This document shows positions 42,359-51,551 of a stretch of 64,000 nucleotides of DNA, piece by piece (positions within the stretch are counted from its first letter, which is position 1; each line of letters begins with the position of its first letter). The position numbers and the translations under genes are program-made. The notes below the pieces were generated by a model. That model ran no database searches, was not told the origin of the DNA, and worked only from the letters and a program-made list of their open reading frames with translations. Origin of the DNA: Kytococcus schroeteri (GTDB taxonomy: Bacteria > Actinomycetota > Actinomycetes > Actinomycetales > Dermatophilaceae); assembly GCF_042433515.1 (NCBI RefSeq), contig NZ_JBHLVH010000002.1, forward strand, positions 85,698-149,697, read 5' to 3'.

Positions 42359-42761
42359 CGCGGGCGGAGCGCAGGTCCTCGGCCGCGGACTCCAGGGCGG
42401 ACTGCGCGCGGTCGAGGCGCCCCACGTACTGGGCCTGGATGAGGCGCACCGCGCCGGTGACGTCCTGCTGCGGGGCGGCGGCCGGGCGGGCCGACGGCGC
42501 CGGCGTGCCCGGGGCGGGACGCGCGGCGGGGGCGCTGCCCGGCTTGGTGCCCACGGCCACGGTCTGCAGCAGCGTCTTGACGCGGCGCGGCAGGTAGCGG
42601 GTGCGGCGGTTGGTGTCCAGGGACACCACCAGCTGCGCCGTCATGATGAGCCCCAGGGCGCCCGCGGTGAGCCAGTACTGGTGGAGGGCCGCCCCGACGG
42701 CGGCGAGCACCACCAGCAGGAGGGCGCCGCCGACGGCGGCCAGCATCTTCGTGGACTTCAT
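42348..42761 (-). CDS. Small membrane protein heading the glycosyltransferase unit
   Basis: 137 residues from the ATG at 42761 with GGGAG upstream; the frame extends further but without homology. Two hydrophobic segments (about 6-25 and 31-47) are followed by RRTRYLPRRVKTLLQTV, a Pro/Ala-rich linker and a charged helix (VRLIQAQYVGRLDRAQSALESAAEDLRSAR) that could form a coiled coil. I do not recognise the family. Its position as first gene before the large glycosyltransferase suggests a membrane anchor for the glycan-making enzymes. Confidence 0.75.
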   Translation of the reverse strand: MKSTKMLAAVGGALLLVVLAAVGAALHQYWLTAGALGLIMTAQLVVSLDTNRRTRYLPRRVKTLLQTVAVGTKPGSAPAARPAPGTPAPSARPAAAPQQDVTGAVRLIQAQYVGRLDRAQSALESAAEDLRSARDDR

Positions 42762-42982
42762 GGGCTCCCGTTCCGGCACACGTGGTGCGTGAGGCGTTGC
42801 GGTCTGGTGTCTGCGGGTGGGCGTCGGCGGTGGGGCGGACCCCGGCGACGTCACCGGAGAGTATGGCAGCGCCCCGCGTACGATCGTCCCGATCCGTCCC
42901 GGGGTGTCGCCCGACGACCCCCTCGACGAGCAGACCGCAGCGCCGCGCCAGGCGGCCCACCCGGCACCCGGAAGGACCACTC
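42762..42982. promoter_or_regulatory. Divergent promoter region between two glycosyltransferase units
   Basis: 221 bases separate the minus-strand unit starting at 42761 from the plus-strand glycosyltransferase at 42983. Promoters in both directions must lie here or within the first codons, but I see no pair of hexamers good enough to mark. No open frame in it looks coding. Confidence 0.4.
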
Positions 42983-45025
42983 GTGGCACCCCTGCGCACC
43001 GCGCGTCCCGCCGCCTCGCTCACCGACCACGCCGTGGACGCCGCCCGCCACGGCGCCGACGAGGCTGGTTTCGCATGGTTGGCCGCCGCGGCCGAGACCC
43101 CCCTGGCCCTCCTGCACACCGCGCTGCGCACCGACGCGCCGGTGCTCGTGGAGACCCTGGCCCGCGTGGCCACCGACGGCGCCCTCTCGATGCCGCAGCT
43201 GGCCGCCCACGTGGAGACCGCCCCCACCCTCGAGGCCGTGCTGGCCCCCACCGTGGCCGGGCCCGCCCTGGCCGCGCACGCCGGGGAGGCCCGCGAGCGG
43301 CTGCTGCACCAGGTGGGCTGTGTGGCGGCCTTCTGGAGCGGCCGCGCGCTCGACGAGGAGTCCACCGCCCGCGGGCTGCGGCTCTTCGAGGCCCTCCTGG
43401 AGACCCACGGCGCCGAGGCCCTGCCGCCCAAGCTGCGCGCCATCCCGCTGCAGCAGGCGCTGCTCTCCGGCCGTCCCGAACTGGCCCGCCGCTGGGTGGA
43501 CCTGCCCGGGGCCCGCAAGCAGATCGTGCAGGGCGTGCGCACCGACCTGGCGCGGCTGGATGCCCTCGGGGAGGGCGCCACCGCCCCGCAGCCCGGGTCC
43601 GCGGCCGAGGTGGCATGGCTGGAGTCGCTCAACACCCGCTTCACACAGAGCCGCTGCACCCCGGTGACGCTCACCGCATCGGGCAGCACCCCGTACGACC
43701 GGATGGAGGCCGCCGCGCCCCACCACGTGGAGGACGGGCCGCTGGTGACCGTGCTCATGCCGTGCTGGCAGCCCGACGCCGAGGGGCTGGTGACCTCGGT
43801 GCGGTCCATCACCGCCCAGACCTGGCGGCGCCTGGAGATCCTCGTGCTCGACGACGCGTCCGGGCCGGAGTTCGACGCCGTCTTCGAGCAGGTCGGCCGG
43901 ATGGACCCGCGCATCACCGTGGTGCGCATGCCCGCCAACGGCGGCTCGTACGTGGCGCGCAACCACGGCATCGGCATCAGCCACGGCGAGTACGTGACCG
44001 TGCAGGACGCCGACGACTGGTCGCACCCCGAGCGCATCGAGCGCCACGTGCGCGACCTGGAGGCCCACCCCAAGGTGCCCGCCAACCGGTCGCAGGCCAT
44101 CCGGGTCAAGGACGACCTCACCCACCAGTGGCTCGGCTACCCGCCGGACCGCCGCAACGCCTCCAGCCTCATGGTGCGCCGCTCCGTGCTGGAGGAGGTG
44201 GGTGGCTTCCAGGCCGTGCGCAAGGGCGCGGACTCGGAGTACCACTTCCGGCTCGACGCGCTGGGCCGCCCGGTGCGCGACATCGACGACTACCTGGCCG
44301 TCATCCGCCTGAGCACCGGCAGCCTCTCGCGCGGCGACTTCATGTGGAACCGCAACAACCCCGACCGGCTGCTCTACCGCGGGGTGTACGCCGCGTGGCA
44401 CCGGGCGATCCGGCGTGCCGGGGGTGGCAAGGGGCCGCGCTCGCGGCAGCTGGCCGGGGCGTCCGGCATCGACTCCTCCGCCACGATGCCGTTCAGCGTG
44501 CCGCGCGCGTGGAACCGTGACCTGCCCGCGCCCGACGGCGGTCGGTACCCCTCCAGCGGCGAGGAGGTGACGCACGCCTGGGTGCTGCGCGGTGACTTCA
44601 GCCAGCCCGAGCGGGTGGCGCAGCTGCGCGAGTTCCTCGACGCCGGCATCCGCCCCGTGCTGTGGCACCAGGAGCGCCCGCTGCCCCTCACCGAGCGGCG
44701 GCCGGAGCTGGCCGACGCGGTGGGCGACCTCATCGTGGCCGAGGGGCTGACCTACGTCTCGGCCAACGAGGCGACACTGGCGCAGAACCTGCTGGTGCTC
44801 GACGCGGGGCTCGCCGCGCGCGACGCGGGGAAGGTGCGGGCCGAGCGGGTGTGGCTGGACGCCGACCGGCTGGCCGAGGACACCGGTGCGGGCAGCATCG
44901 GGGACCTCATGGTGGTGCCCGGGCAGCTGCGCGAGGCGTTCGGCACCGCGCCGCAGTGGGTCACCCGGCACGGTGCGGGGCACTGCGGCATCGAGGGTGC
45001 GCGCCCGGCCCCCTGGCGAGCCTGA
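42983..45025 (+). CDS. GT2 glycosyltransferase with N-terminal helical region; second domain apparently incomplete
   Basis: 680 residues from the GTG at 42983 (GGAAGG 8 bases upstream); the frame is open earlier but without homology. It parallels the 1089-residue enzyme at 39089: an Ala-rich helical N-terminus (LTDHAVDAARH versus LTDEAVAADHA), GT2 domain (about 255-480) with VTVLMPCWQPDAEG and DADDW (342-346), then a region similar to the N-half of the GT-B domain (WVLRGDFSQPERVAQLREFLDAG; LREAFGTAPQW). It stops there, lacking the donor-binding half. The GT2 part should be active; the rest may be a remnant or a shortened domain. Confidence 0.8.
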   Translation: MAPLRTARPAASLTDHAVDAARHGADEAGFAWLAAAAETPLALLHTALRTDAPVLVETLARVATDGALSMPQLAAHVETAPTLEAVLAPTVAGPALAAHAGEARERLLHQVGCVAAFWSGRALDEESTARGLRLFEALLETHGAEALPPKLRAIPLQQALLSGRPELARRWVDLPGARKQIVQGVRTDLARLDALGEGATAPQPGSAAEVAWLESLNTRFTQSRCTPVTLTASGSTPYDRMEAAAPHHVEDGPLVTVLMPCWQPDAEGLVTSVRSITAQTWRRLEILVLDDASGPEFDAVFEQVGRMDPRITVVRMPANGGSYVARNHGIGISHGEYVTVQDADDWSHPERIERHVRDLEAHPKVPANRSQAIRVKDDLTHQWLGYPPDRRNASSLMVRRSVLEEVGGFQAVRKGADSEYHFRLDALGRPVRDIDDYLAVIRLSTGSLSRGDFMWNRNNPDRLLYRGVYAAWHRAIRRAGGGKGPRSRQLAGASGIDSSATMPFSVPRAWNRDLPAPDGGRYPSSGEEVTHAWVLRGDFSQPERVAQLREFLDAGIRPVLWHQERPLPLTERRPELADAVGDLIVAEGLTYVSANEATLAQNLLVLDAGLAARDAGKVRAERVWLDADRLAEDTGAGSIGDLMVVPGQLREAFGTAPQWVTRHGAGHCGIEGARPAPWRA

Positions 45026-45058
45026 GCGGAGCTCGCTCCACCCAGCACACCCCTTGGG

Positions 45059-45121
45059 CGTTGGGTCGTCGCTTCTCGGGGTCCAGAGCCGGTCTCGACC
45101 CCGAGAAACGACGACTCAACG
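45059..45121. repeat. 25-base imperfect inverted repeat between convergent genes
   Basis: Bases 45059-45083 pair with 45097-45121, 23 of 25 matching, loop of 13 bases. It contains TTCTCGGGGTC and its complement. It could end transcription of the gene at 42983, but no U-run follows and the arms are unusually long for a terminator. Confidence 0.65.
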
Positions 45122-45145
45122 CAGGGCGGGCACGACCGCTGTGCG

Positions 45146-45203
45146 CTCATGTGTCACTGGGTGCCGCGGAGGGTGTCTGCCCGCGCATCCAGTGACACAT
45201 GAG
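45146..45203. repeat. Second long inverted repeat between convergent genes
   Basis: The outer 15 bases (45146-45160, CTCATGTGTCACTGG) match 45189-45203 perfectly in inverse; pairing continues to about 23 bases with one mismatch and one bulge. It lies 24 bases after the first inverted repeat and 16 bases before the acyltransferase stop. It may be a terminator for the minus-strand unit or a repetitive extragenic palindrome. Confidence 0.65.
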
Positions 45204-45219
45204 TGGCTGATCGTGGGCG

Positions 45220-47382
45220 TCAGCCCTTCTGGCTGCCCTTCGTGCCCTTCCCGGCCTTGTCCAGCGCGGCGTCCATGCGGGCGTCCAGCACCTGCTGCAG
45301 CGAGGCCACCCAGGTGGCCGTCACGTGGCTGCCCTGGCGGTAGGTGAGCACGCCACCGTTCACCGCGCGGCAGGTGCCCTCGGGGCAGAGGTGGTCGTTG
45401 AAGTCGATGAGGGAGCCGTCGACCTCCTTCATGACCTCCTCGAGCGCCGGGGTGCCCACGCCGTCGCGCTCCGGGAAGTCGCACACCGAGACGTGCGAGC
45501 TGTTCTCGGCCACGCACTCGTAGACCTTGGTCTTGGGCTGCGGCGTGTCGGCGATGGCCACCACGGTGGTGCCCTCGTCGACCAGCGGCTGGATGTGCTC
45601 CAGGTAGCCCTTCACGATGGCCTCGCGGGAGGTCTTGGTGCCGCCCTCCTCGACCAGCGCCTCGGAGCGCAGGCCGGAGACCACGAGCACGTCCGGCGGG
45701 TCGGCCTGCAGCGAGTCGGCGACCTTGTCGCCCCACTCCTTGCACGAGGTGTTCGGCGTGCCGCCGGGTGCCTGCAGGGCGGCCGAGAAGGCGCAGGCCG
45801 ACTTGGTGTTGGAGCGCACCGTGTAGCCGCGCTCCTTGGCCCACGCGTCCAGGCCCGGCAGCCACTGGAAGGCCTTGGAGTCGCCCACCAGGGCCACCGT
45901 CCTCTGGCCGTTGGGGTCGCCGGCCTCGCACTCGTGCGGCTCGGCGGAGTCCAGGGACACCTGGCAGCCGTCGGCGTACTGCGGCGGCACGTCCTCGGTG
46001 GCGTCCAGCGGGTCGGGGGTGATGGTCTCCGGGTTGTCCGGGTAGGCGGCGGGGTCGGGCTTGGCCTTGAGCACCGCGTTGACGCCGCGCACACCCTTGC
46101 CGGCGTGGGCGTCCTTCGCCTTCTCCTCGTCCGGCAGCAGCGCCCGCGCGCCGGCGGCGTTCTCGTCGGTGCCCTTGCCGGGCGCGACCACCTGCAGGGC
46201 CGTGCCCAGCAGCACACCGGTGAGGGTGAGCGAGGCACCCAGCACCAGGGCGTTGCGGGTGCGCTTGAACGGGGCGGCGAAGCGCACCGGGTTCTCCACC
46301 AGGCGGTTGCCCGCCCAGGCCAGGGGGAAGGCCAGCAGCACGGCGGCCACGGTGGCCCACAGGGGCGCCTTCTCGCCGTCGTAGAGGCCCTGCTGGGTGA
46401 AGATCACCAGCGGCCAGTGCCACAGGTAGAGCGAGTAGCTCAGGGCGCCGACCCACAGCATCGGGGCCGAGCCCAGGGCCGCCTGCAGCGGGCCGCGCGC
46501 GGTGTAGCCGCCGACGAGGGCCAGGGCGGTGCCGATGGTGGGCAGCAGGGCGGCGCTGCCCGGCCACGGCGTCCTGCTGGTGATGACCAGGAAGGCCACG
46601 CCCAGCATCAGCAGGCCGACGGCCACCAGCGCCGCACCGAGGCGGCGGTCCAGCCGCGGCCACACCGTCGCGCCACAGGCCACCAGGCCACCGACGGCGA
46701 GCTCCCACAGGCGGGTGGTGGTGACGAAGTAGGCCGTGGCCGGGCTGGAGGCGGTGTGCACCACTGACCACACCAGCGAGGGCACGGCGATGGCGAGCAG
46801 GCCGAGGGTGGCCGTGGGCGCCAGCGGGGTGCGGGCGCGGCGCACCACCAGGCCCACCACGAGCAGCACCAGCGGCCAGACCACGTAGAACTGCTCCTCC
46901 ACCGCGAGCGACCAGAAGTGCTGCAGCGGCGAGGGCTCGGTGTCCTCGGCCAGGTAGTCCACGGACTGGTTGGCCAGCCGCCAGTTGATGAGGTACACCG
47001 CCGAGGCGCCGATGTCCCACGCCACGTCCTTGAAGCGCGTCAGCGGCAGCAGCAGCCAGGTGCCGATGGCGGTGAACAGCAGCACCATCGTGGCCGCGGG
47101 GAGCAGGCGCTTGAAGCGGCGGCCGTAGAAGGCCGGCAGGTCGACCGTGCCGGTGCGGTCCACCTCCTTGAGCAGCTGGCCGGTGATGAGGAAGCCCGAC
47201 AGCACGAAGAAGATGTCCACGCCCGCGAAACCGCCGGTGATGACGGGCAGGCCGGCGTGGTAGGCCAGCACCGAGAGGACGGCGATGGCGCGCAGGCCCT
47301 CCACGTCGGGGCGGAAGGAGGTGGGGCGGTGCCCGCCGGGGACGGAGGAGGCGGCGGGCGCGGTGGGGGCAGCAGAGCTCAT
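45220..47382 (-). CDS. Membrane acyltransferase with SGNH domain (OafA/OatA-like), copy 1
   Basis: 720 residues, ATG. The acyltransferase-3 domain (about 20-370) has ten or so helices, starting FRPDVEGLRAIAVLSVLAYH with the conserved His42 and then FFVLSGFLITG and FWSLAVEEQFY. After one further helix comes an extracellular SGNH-like domain (about 490-715) with VALVGDSKAFQ (GDSK 500-503) and the Cys-rich DHLCPEGTC. The final catalytic D-x-x-H appears as QGSH (683-686). Such proteins acylate surface sugars. The start overlaps the preceding glycosyltransferase stop (ATGA). It is a close paralogue of the gene at 49346. Confidence 0.9.
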   Translation of the reverse strand: MSSAAPTAPAASSVPGGHRPTSFRPDVEGLRAIAVLSVLAYHAGLPVITGGFAGVDIFFVLSGFLITGQLLKEVDRTGTVDLPAFYGRRFKRLLPAATMVLLFTAIGTWLLLPLTRFKDVAWDIGASAVYLINWRLANQSVDYLAEDTEPSPLQHFWSLAVEEQFYVVWPLVLLVVGLVVRRARTPLAPTATLGLLAIAVPSLVWSVVHTASSPATAYFVTTTRLWELAVGGLVACGATVWPRLDRRLGAALVAVGLLMLGVAFLVITSRTPWPGSAALLPTIGTALALVGGYTARGPLQAALGSAPMLWVGALSYSLYLWHWPLVIFTQQGLYDGEKAPLWATVAAVLLAFPLAWAGNRLVENPVRFAAPFKRTRNALVLGASLTLTGVLLGTALQVVAPGKGTDENAAGARALLPDEEKAKDAHAGKGVRGVNAVLKAKPDPAAYPDNPETITPDPLDATEDVPPQYADGCQVSLDSAEPHECEAGDPNGQRTVALVGDSKAFQWLPGLDAWAKERGYTVRSNTKSACAFSAALQAPGGTPNTSCKEWGDKVADSLQADPPDVLVVSGLRSEALVEEGGTKTSREAIVKGYLEHIQPLVDEGTTVVAIADTPQPKTKVYECVAENSSHVSVCDFPERDGVGTPALEEVMKEVDGSLIDFNDHLCPEGTCRAVNGGVLTYRQGSHVTATWVASLQQVLDARMDAALDKAGKGTKGSQKG

Positions 47383-49349
47383 CGAGTGGTGTCCTCACGG
47401 TCCAGCGCCACGGATGCGAGGCGTCGGAGGGTCTCGTCGGCGGGGAAGTGGTCTCGGACCTGGGCGCGGGTCGCCGCGGAGGCGGCCTCCCAGGTGGTGC
47501 GGTCGGCGTGGGCCAGCACGCGTTCGGCGGCGGCGTCCACCCAGCGGGCGTCGGGCCCGTCCACCACCCAGTCGTCGGGCAGCACGTCGCGCGCGCCGCC
47601 GCGGCGGGCGAACACCGGCCAGTTGCGCACCACCGGCACGCACCCGGCTGCGGCGGCCTCCACGAGGCCCAGGTGGAAGGACTCACGGCGGCTGGAGCTC
47701 ACCACGAACCCGCAGCCGGCCAGGTGGGCGGCCACGTCGTCGGTCTGCGGCACGAGCTCGAGGGCGTCGCGTACGTCGTCCTGCGCGGCCCGCTCGGCGA
47801 CCTGCCGTGCGTACGTGCCGTTCTCCCCGGCATCGGCGATGTCCTGGCCGATGAGGCGCAGGCGCCACGCCGGGTCGTGCTCGCGGAGGCGGGCCAGCAG
47901 CTCGAGGGCCTTGAGGGGGTCCTTCACGCGGCGGCCCCACTTGACCATGACCAGGCGCCGGTGGGCGTCGTCGGTGGTGGGCACGTCGAACCAGTGGCCG
48001 TCCAGCACGTGGCCGATGACGTGCACCGGCGGCAGGTCCGTGCGGGCGCCGAGCACGCCGAGCGCCACCCGGGCCACCGGCGCCCCGACGGCCACGAGGG
48101 CGTCCACCGACGCCCAGCGCACCAGGTGCAGCCACGGGTCGAGCACGTCCAGGCTGTGCACGCGCAGCACCATGCGCTGGTGAGGGGCGGCCAGGTGGCT
48201 CAGCCACACCGCGGGCAGGTCGGCCCACTCGGCCCACAGCACGTCGGCCGCCGCGATGCGGTCGGTCACCTCGGTGGGCAGGCCGTGCTCGCCGTCGAGC
48301 ACCAGACGCTGCACCGCCTCGAGGTTCTCCGTCCTCACCAGGCGGCTGGAGAGCACCGGGGCCAGCTCGGCCAGGTCGAGCACGTCCACCGTGCAGCCGG
48401 CGGCCTCCAGGGCCCGCACCACGGGCTGCTCGAAGCGGCCGTAGGTGCCGGGCAGGAGCAGCACGCGGGGGGCGGGGCCCGTGGGCCGCGGGGTGGCGGC
48501 GGGGCGGGGCTGCTCGGCGGTCAGGCGTTTCCAGCCCGCGACGGTGCGCAGGGGCGAGAGCCACGCGCCGGGGTTGTCCACCATCGGGGTGGACACCGCA
48601 TCGGCGTGGAGCGTGCGGTGGAAGGCCAGGCCCACCAGGGCGGTGAGGTCGTCGCCCGCCAGGTCCGGGGCGGCCAGGGCCTTCATCTGCCGCTGGATGC
48701 GCGCGGTGCCGCCGGTCCAGCGGCCCTGGCGCAGCAGGGCGGTGGAGGCGTCCACGCGCTGGCGGGCGGTCACCGCCTCGGGCACGTCGCGGGCCAGACC
48801 GAGCACGGCCTCGGGCGAGAGGGCGCCGGCGCGCACCGGCTCGGCCAGCAGCCCGGCCACGGCTGCCCGGGCGGCGTCGCCGGTGAGCACGTCCACGGCG
48901 TCGAGCTCCACCGCGTGGGTGGTGCCCGGCCAGACCACGAGGGCCCCCTCGGCCAGCGCGGGCAGGCGCGGGTCGCGCACCAGGTCGTGGGCGAAGGACT
49001 CCTCGCCCCCGGCGTTGAGCGCGTGCAGGAGCCCGTGGGCGCCGCCGGCCTCGCCCGGTTCGGGGTGCACCACGCGCAGCCCGCCGGCGGCGAGCTGCTC
49101 CAGCAGGGCGGTGGCGTCCTCGTCGTCGCGTGCCTCGGCCAGGGTCGGTTCCCACGCCTCGGCGGGAGCTGCCAGGACCACCCGGTGCCCCTGGCGCAGC
49201 AGGTGGCGCACCGTGGGCAGGGCGGCGTGCACCTGGCCCCGGCTGGCGGCGCACCACAGCAGGTCCCGGCTCCCGGGGGACTGCAGGGGCGTCGCGCCGC
49301 GGGTTCCCGGGCGGGGGTGGTGGGCGGTGCCCACGGATGCCGGACTCAC
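47379..49349 (-). CDS. Glycosyltransferase, GT4-like, with N-terminal extra domain
   Basis: 656 residues from the GTG at 49349, which overlaps the second acyltransferase stop by four bases. The first 270 residues begin like a GT-B acceptor domain (LWCAASRGQVHAALPTVRHLL) but contain no recognised donor site. The C-terminal 370 residues form a complete GT-B enzyme (PRVLLLPGTYGRFEQPVV; VMVKWGRRVKDPLKALELLA; ESFHLGLVEAAAAGCVPVV with the E-x7-E motif). It is set between two paralogous acyltransferase genes, all coupled by four-base overlaps. Confidence 0.85.
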   Translation of the reverse strand: MSPASVGTAHHPRPGTRGATPLQSPGSRDLLWCAASRGQVHAALPTVRHLLRQGHRVVLAAPAEAWEPTLAEARDDEDATALLEQLAAGGLRVVHPEPGEAGGAHGLLHALNAGGEESFAHDLVRDPRLPALAEGALVVWPGTTHAVELDAVDVLTGDAARAAVAGLLAEPVRAGALSPEAVLGLARDVPEAVTARQRVDASTALLRQGRWTGGTARIQRQMKALAAPDLAGDDLTALVGLAFHRTLHADAVSTPMVDNPGAWLSPLRTVAGWKRLTAEQPRPAATPRPTGPAPRVLLLPGTYGRFEQPVVRALEAAGCTVDVLDLAELAPVLSSRLVRTENLEAVQRLVLDGEHGLPTEVTDRIAAADVLWAEWADLPAVWLSHLAAPHQRMVLRVHSLDVLDPWLHLVRWASVDALVAVGAPVARVALGVLGARTDLPPVHVIGHVLDGHWFDVPTTDDAHRRLVMVKWGRRVKDPLKALELLARLREHDPAWRLRLIGQDIADAGENGTYARQVAERAAQDDVRDALELVPQTDDVAAHLAGCGFVVSSSRRESFHLGLVEAAAAGCVPVVRNWPVFARRGGARDVLPDDWVVDGPDARWVDAAAERVLAHADRTTWEAASAATRAQVRDHFPADETLRRLASVALDREDTTR

Positions 49350-51454
49350 CGGGCCTCCTCGATGGCGGCCTCGAGGCGCGCGTCGAACACGCCGCCGAGG
49401 GTTGTGACGTAGGTGTTGCTGACGTGGCTGCCCTGCCGGTGGGTCAGCACGTCGCCGATGACGGCCGGGCAGGTCCCCTCGGGGCAGACGAAGTCGTTGA
49501 GGGACATCATCGCCGCCCCGTCCACCTGCTCCACGGCCTGCTCGAGGGCCGGCGTGCCGCGGCCGCCGTCGTCCTCGAAGGCGCACTGGCCCACCGCGTC
49601 CAGGTGCTCGGCCACGCACTCGTACTGCGGGCCGTCGGTGGGGCCGGCGGTGTCGGCCACGGCCACCACGGTGGTGCCCTTCTCGGCCAGCGGCCGCCAG
49701 AAGGTCTCGTAGCCCTGGGCCACCTTGTCGTCGCCCTGAGCCCCGCCGGCCACGAGCGAGCTGGTGAGCAGCAGGTCGGGCTGCTGGGCGGTGATCTTCT
49801 CGTGCACCTCCTGGCCCCAGTCGTGGCAGTCCTTCCAGCGGGCGTCCTCGGAGTCCATGAGCTGGTCGTTGTACGGGCAGGCGGACTTCAGGTAGGTGCG
49901 CACCTCGTAGCCGTGGTCCCTGGCCCACGCGTCGATGAGGGGCACCCACTGGTCGATCTTCGAGTCACCGGCCACGGCGATCGTCTTCTTCGCACCCTCC
50001 TGGCCGAAGGTGCACTCCTTGAGCTGGTTGCCGTCCACGCTGTCCACGCAGTTCTGGTCGTACGTGGGCGGGTAGTCCTTGGTCACCTCGAGCGGGTCCG
50101 GGGTGATGGCCTCCGGGGCGTCGGGCACGGCCCCCTCGCCCACCACGGGGCGCACGTCGGCCGGCACCTCGTCGGGGTCCACGTCCTGCGGCAGCAGCAC
50201 CTCGGCGCCCACGCGGCCGGCGGCGGTCTCCGGGTTCGCGTCCACCTGCTTGGTGCTGGGCGCCAGCTGCACCAGGCCGAGGGCCGCCACGGCGCCCACC
50301 GCGGTGAGGGTGCCGCCCAGCGCCAGGGCGTTGCGGGTGCGCTTGAACGGCGTGGCGAAGCGCACCGGGTTCTCGATGAGGTGGTGCCCCGCCCAGGCGA
50401 GCGGGAAGGCGGCCAGCACGGCGGCGACGCTCGCCCACATCGGGGCGCCGTCCTCGTACACGCCCTGCTCCACCACGGTCACCAGCGGCCAGTGCCACAG
50501 GTAGAGCGAGTAGCTCAGCGCGCCGACCCACAGCATCGGGGCCGAGCCGAGCAGGCGCACCACCGGGCCGCGGGCGCGGGCCCCGCCCACGAGCACCAGG
50601 GCGGTGCCCACGGTGGGCAGCAGGGCGGCGCTGCCCGGCCACGGGGTGGAGGAGGTGACCACGAACAGGCTGGTCAGCAGCACCACGAGGCCGAGCACCA
50701 CGAGCAGGCTGCCCACGAGGCGCGGCAGGCTGGCCCAGACGGCCACACCGCAGGCCACGAGGCCGCCGAGGGCGAGCTCCCAGAGGCGGGTGGTGGTGAC
50801 GAAGTAGGCCGTGGCCGGGCTGGAGGCGGTGTGCACCACCGACCAGACGAGCGAGGGGACGGCGATGGCGAGCAGCCCCACGGTGGCCACCGGTGCCAGC
50901 GGCAAGCGCGTGCGCGTCACGACCAGGCCGACCAGCAGCAGCACCAGCGGCCAGACGACGTAGAACTGCTCCTCCACCGCGAGCGACCAGTAGTGCTGCA
51001 CCGGGGAGGGCTGGGAGTCCTCGGCCAGGTAGTCCACGGAGCGGTCGGCCAGCCGCCAGTTGACGACGTAGAGCGCCGAGAGCGCGATGTCCCAGGCGAT
51101 CTCCTTGAACCGGGTGGCCGGCAGCAGCAGCCAGGTGAGCAGCCCGGTGACGATGAGCACGGTGGTGGCCGCGGGGAGCAGGCGCTTGGCGCGGCGGCCG
51201 TAGAAGGCCGGCAGGTCCACCCGGCCGGTGCGGTCCACCTCCTTGAGGAGTTGACCGGTGATGAGGAAGCCGGAGAGCACGAAGAACACGTCCACCCCCG
51301 CGAAACCGCCCGTGACGAGCGGGAGGCCCGCGTGGTAGGCCATCACCGAGAGGACGGCGATGGCGCGCAGGCCCTCGACGTCGGGGCGGAACGAGGACGG
51401 CCGCTGGCTGCCGGTGCTGGAGGCACCGACGGGCTTCCTGGCCACTTGACTCAC
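49346..51454 (-). CDS. Membrane acyltransferase with SGNH domain (OafA/OatA-like), copy 2
   Basis: 702 residues from the GTG at 51454 (AAGGAAAC upstream). Domain order and most motifs are as in copy 1: FRPDVEGLRAIAVLSVMAYH, VFFVLSGFLITG, FWSLAVEEQFY equivalent, AVAGDSKIDQW and DFVCPEGTCPA, with the last triad region again reading RQGSH. The membrane halves of the two copies are nearly identical in long stretches, while the external domains diverge, which suggests duplication followed by specialisation of the external domain. It heads the unit 51454-45220. Confidence 0.9.
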   Translation of the reverse strand: MSQVARKPVGASSTGSQRPSSFRPDVEGLRAIAVLSVMAYHAGLPLVTGGFAGVDVFFVLSGFLITGQLLKEVDRTGRVDLPAFYGRRAKRLLPAATTVLIVTGLLTWLLLPATRFKEIAWDIALSALYVVNWRLADRSVDYLAEDSQPSPVQHYWSLAVEEQFYVVWPLVLLLVGLVVTRTRLPLAPVATVGLLAIAVPSLVWSVVHTASSPATAYFVTTTRLWELALGGLVACGVAVWASLPRLVGSLLVVLGLVVLLTSLFVVTSSTPWPGSAALLPTVGTALVLVGGARARGPVVRLLGSAPMLWVGALSYSLYLWHWPLVTVVEQGVYEDGAPMWASVAAVLAAFPLAWAGHHLIENPVRFATPFKRTRNALALGGTLTAVGAVAALGLVQLAPSTKQVDANPETAAGRVGAEVLLPQDVDPDEVPADVRPVVGEGAVPDAPEAITPDPLEVTKDYPPTYDQNCVDSVDGNQLKECTFGQEGAKKTIAVAGDSKIDQWVPLIDAWARDHGYEVRTYLKSACPYNDQLMDSEDARWKDCHDWGQEVHEKITAQQPDLLLTSSLVAGGAQGDDKVAQGYETFWRPLAEKGTTVVAVADTAGPTDGPQYECVAEHLDAVGQCAFEDDGGRGTPALEQAVEQVDGAAMMSLNDFVCPEGTCPAVIGDVLTHRQGSHVSNTYVTTLGGVFDARLEAAIEEAR

Positions 51455-51551
51455 GGAGTTTCCTTGGAGGGGGGACGACACAGGTCGGACGGGGTGGACC
51501 GAGGTCCGTGGGGAGCAACGATAACGCCGCGGTCCCCGCACGCCGGGGTGC

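Noticed and set aside
36066..42442. Plus-strand open frames of 1210 and 1030 codons in the polysaccharide locus
   Set aside because: They run antisense to recognised dehydrogenase and glycosyltransferase genes and have no motif or good ribosome binding site.
42782..42982. Earlier start for the glycosyltransferase at 42983
   Set aside because: The upstream extension is Arg/Ser/Pro-rich without homology and would run across the divergent promoter region; GGAAGG precedes the GTG at 42983.
45059..45203. Inverted repeats as a CRISPR array
   Set aside because: The two repeats differ in sequence and are dyads, not direct repeats with regular spacers.
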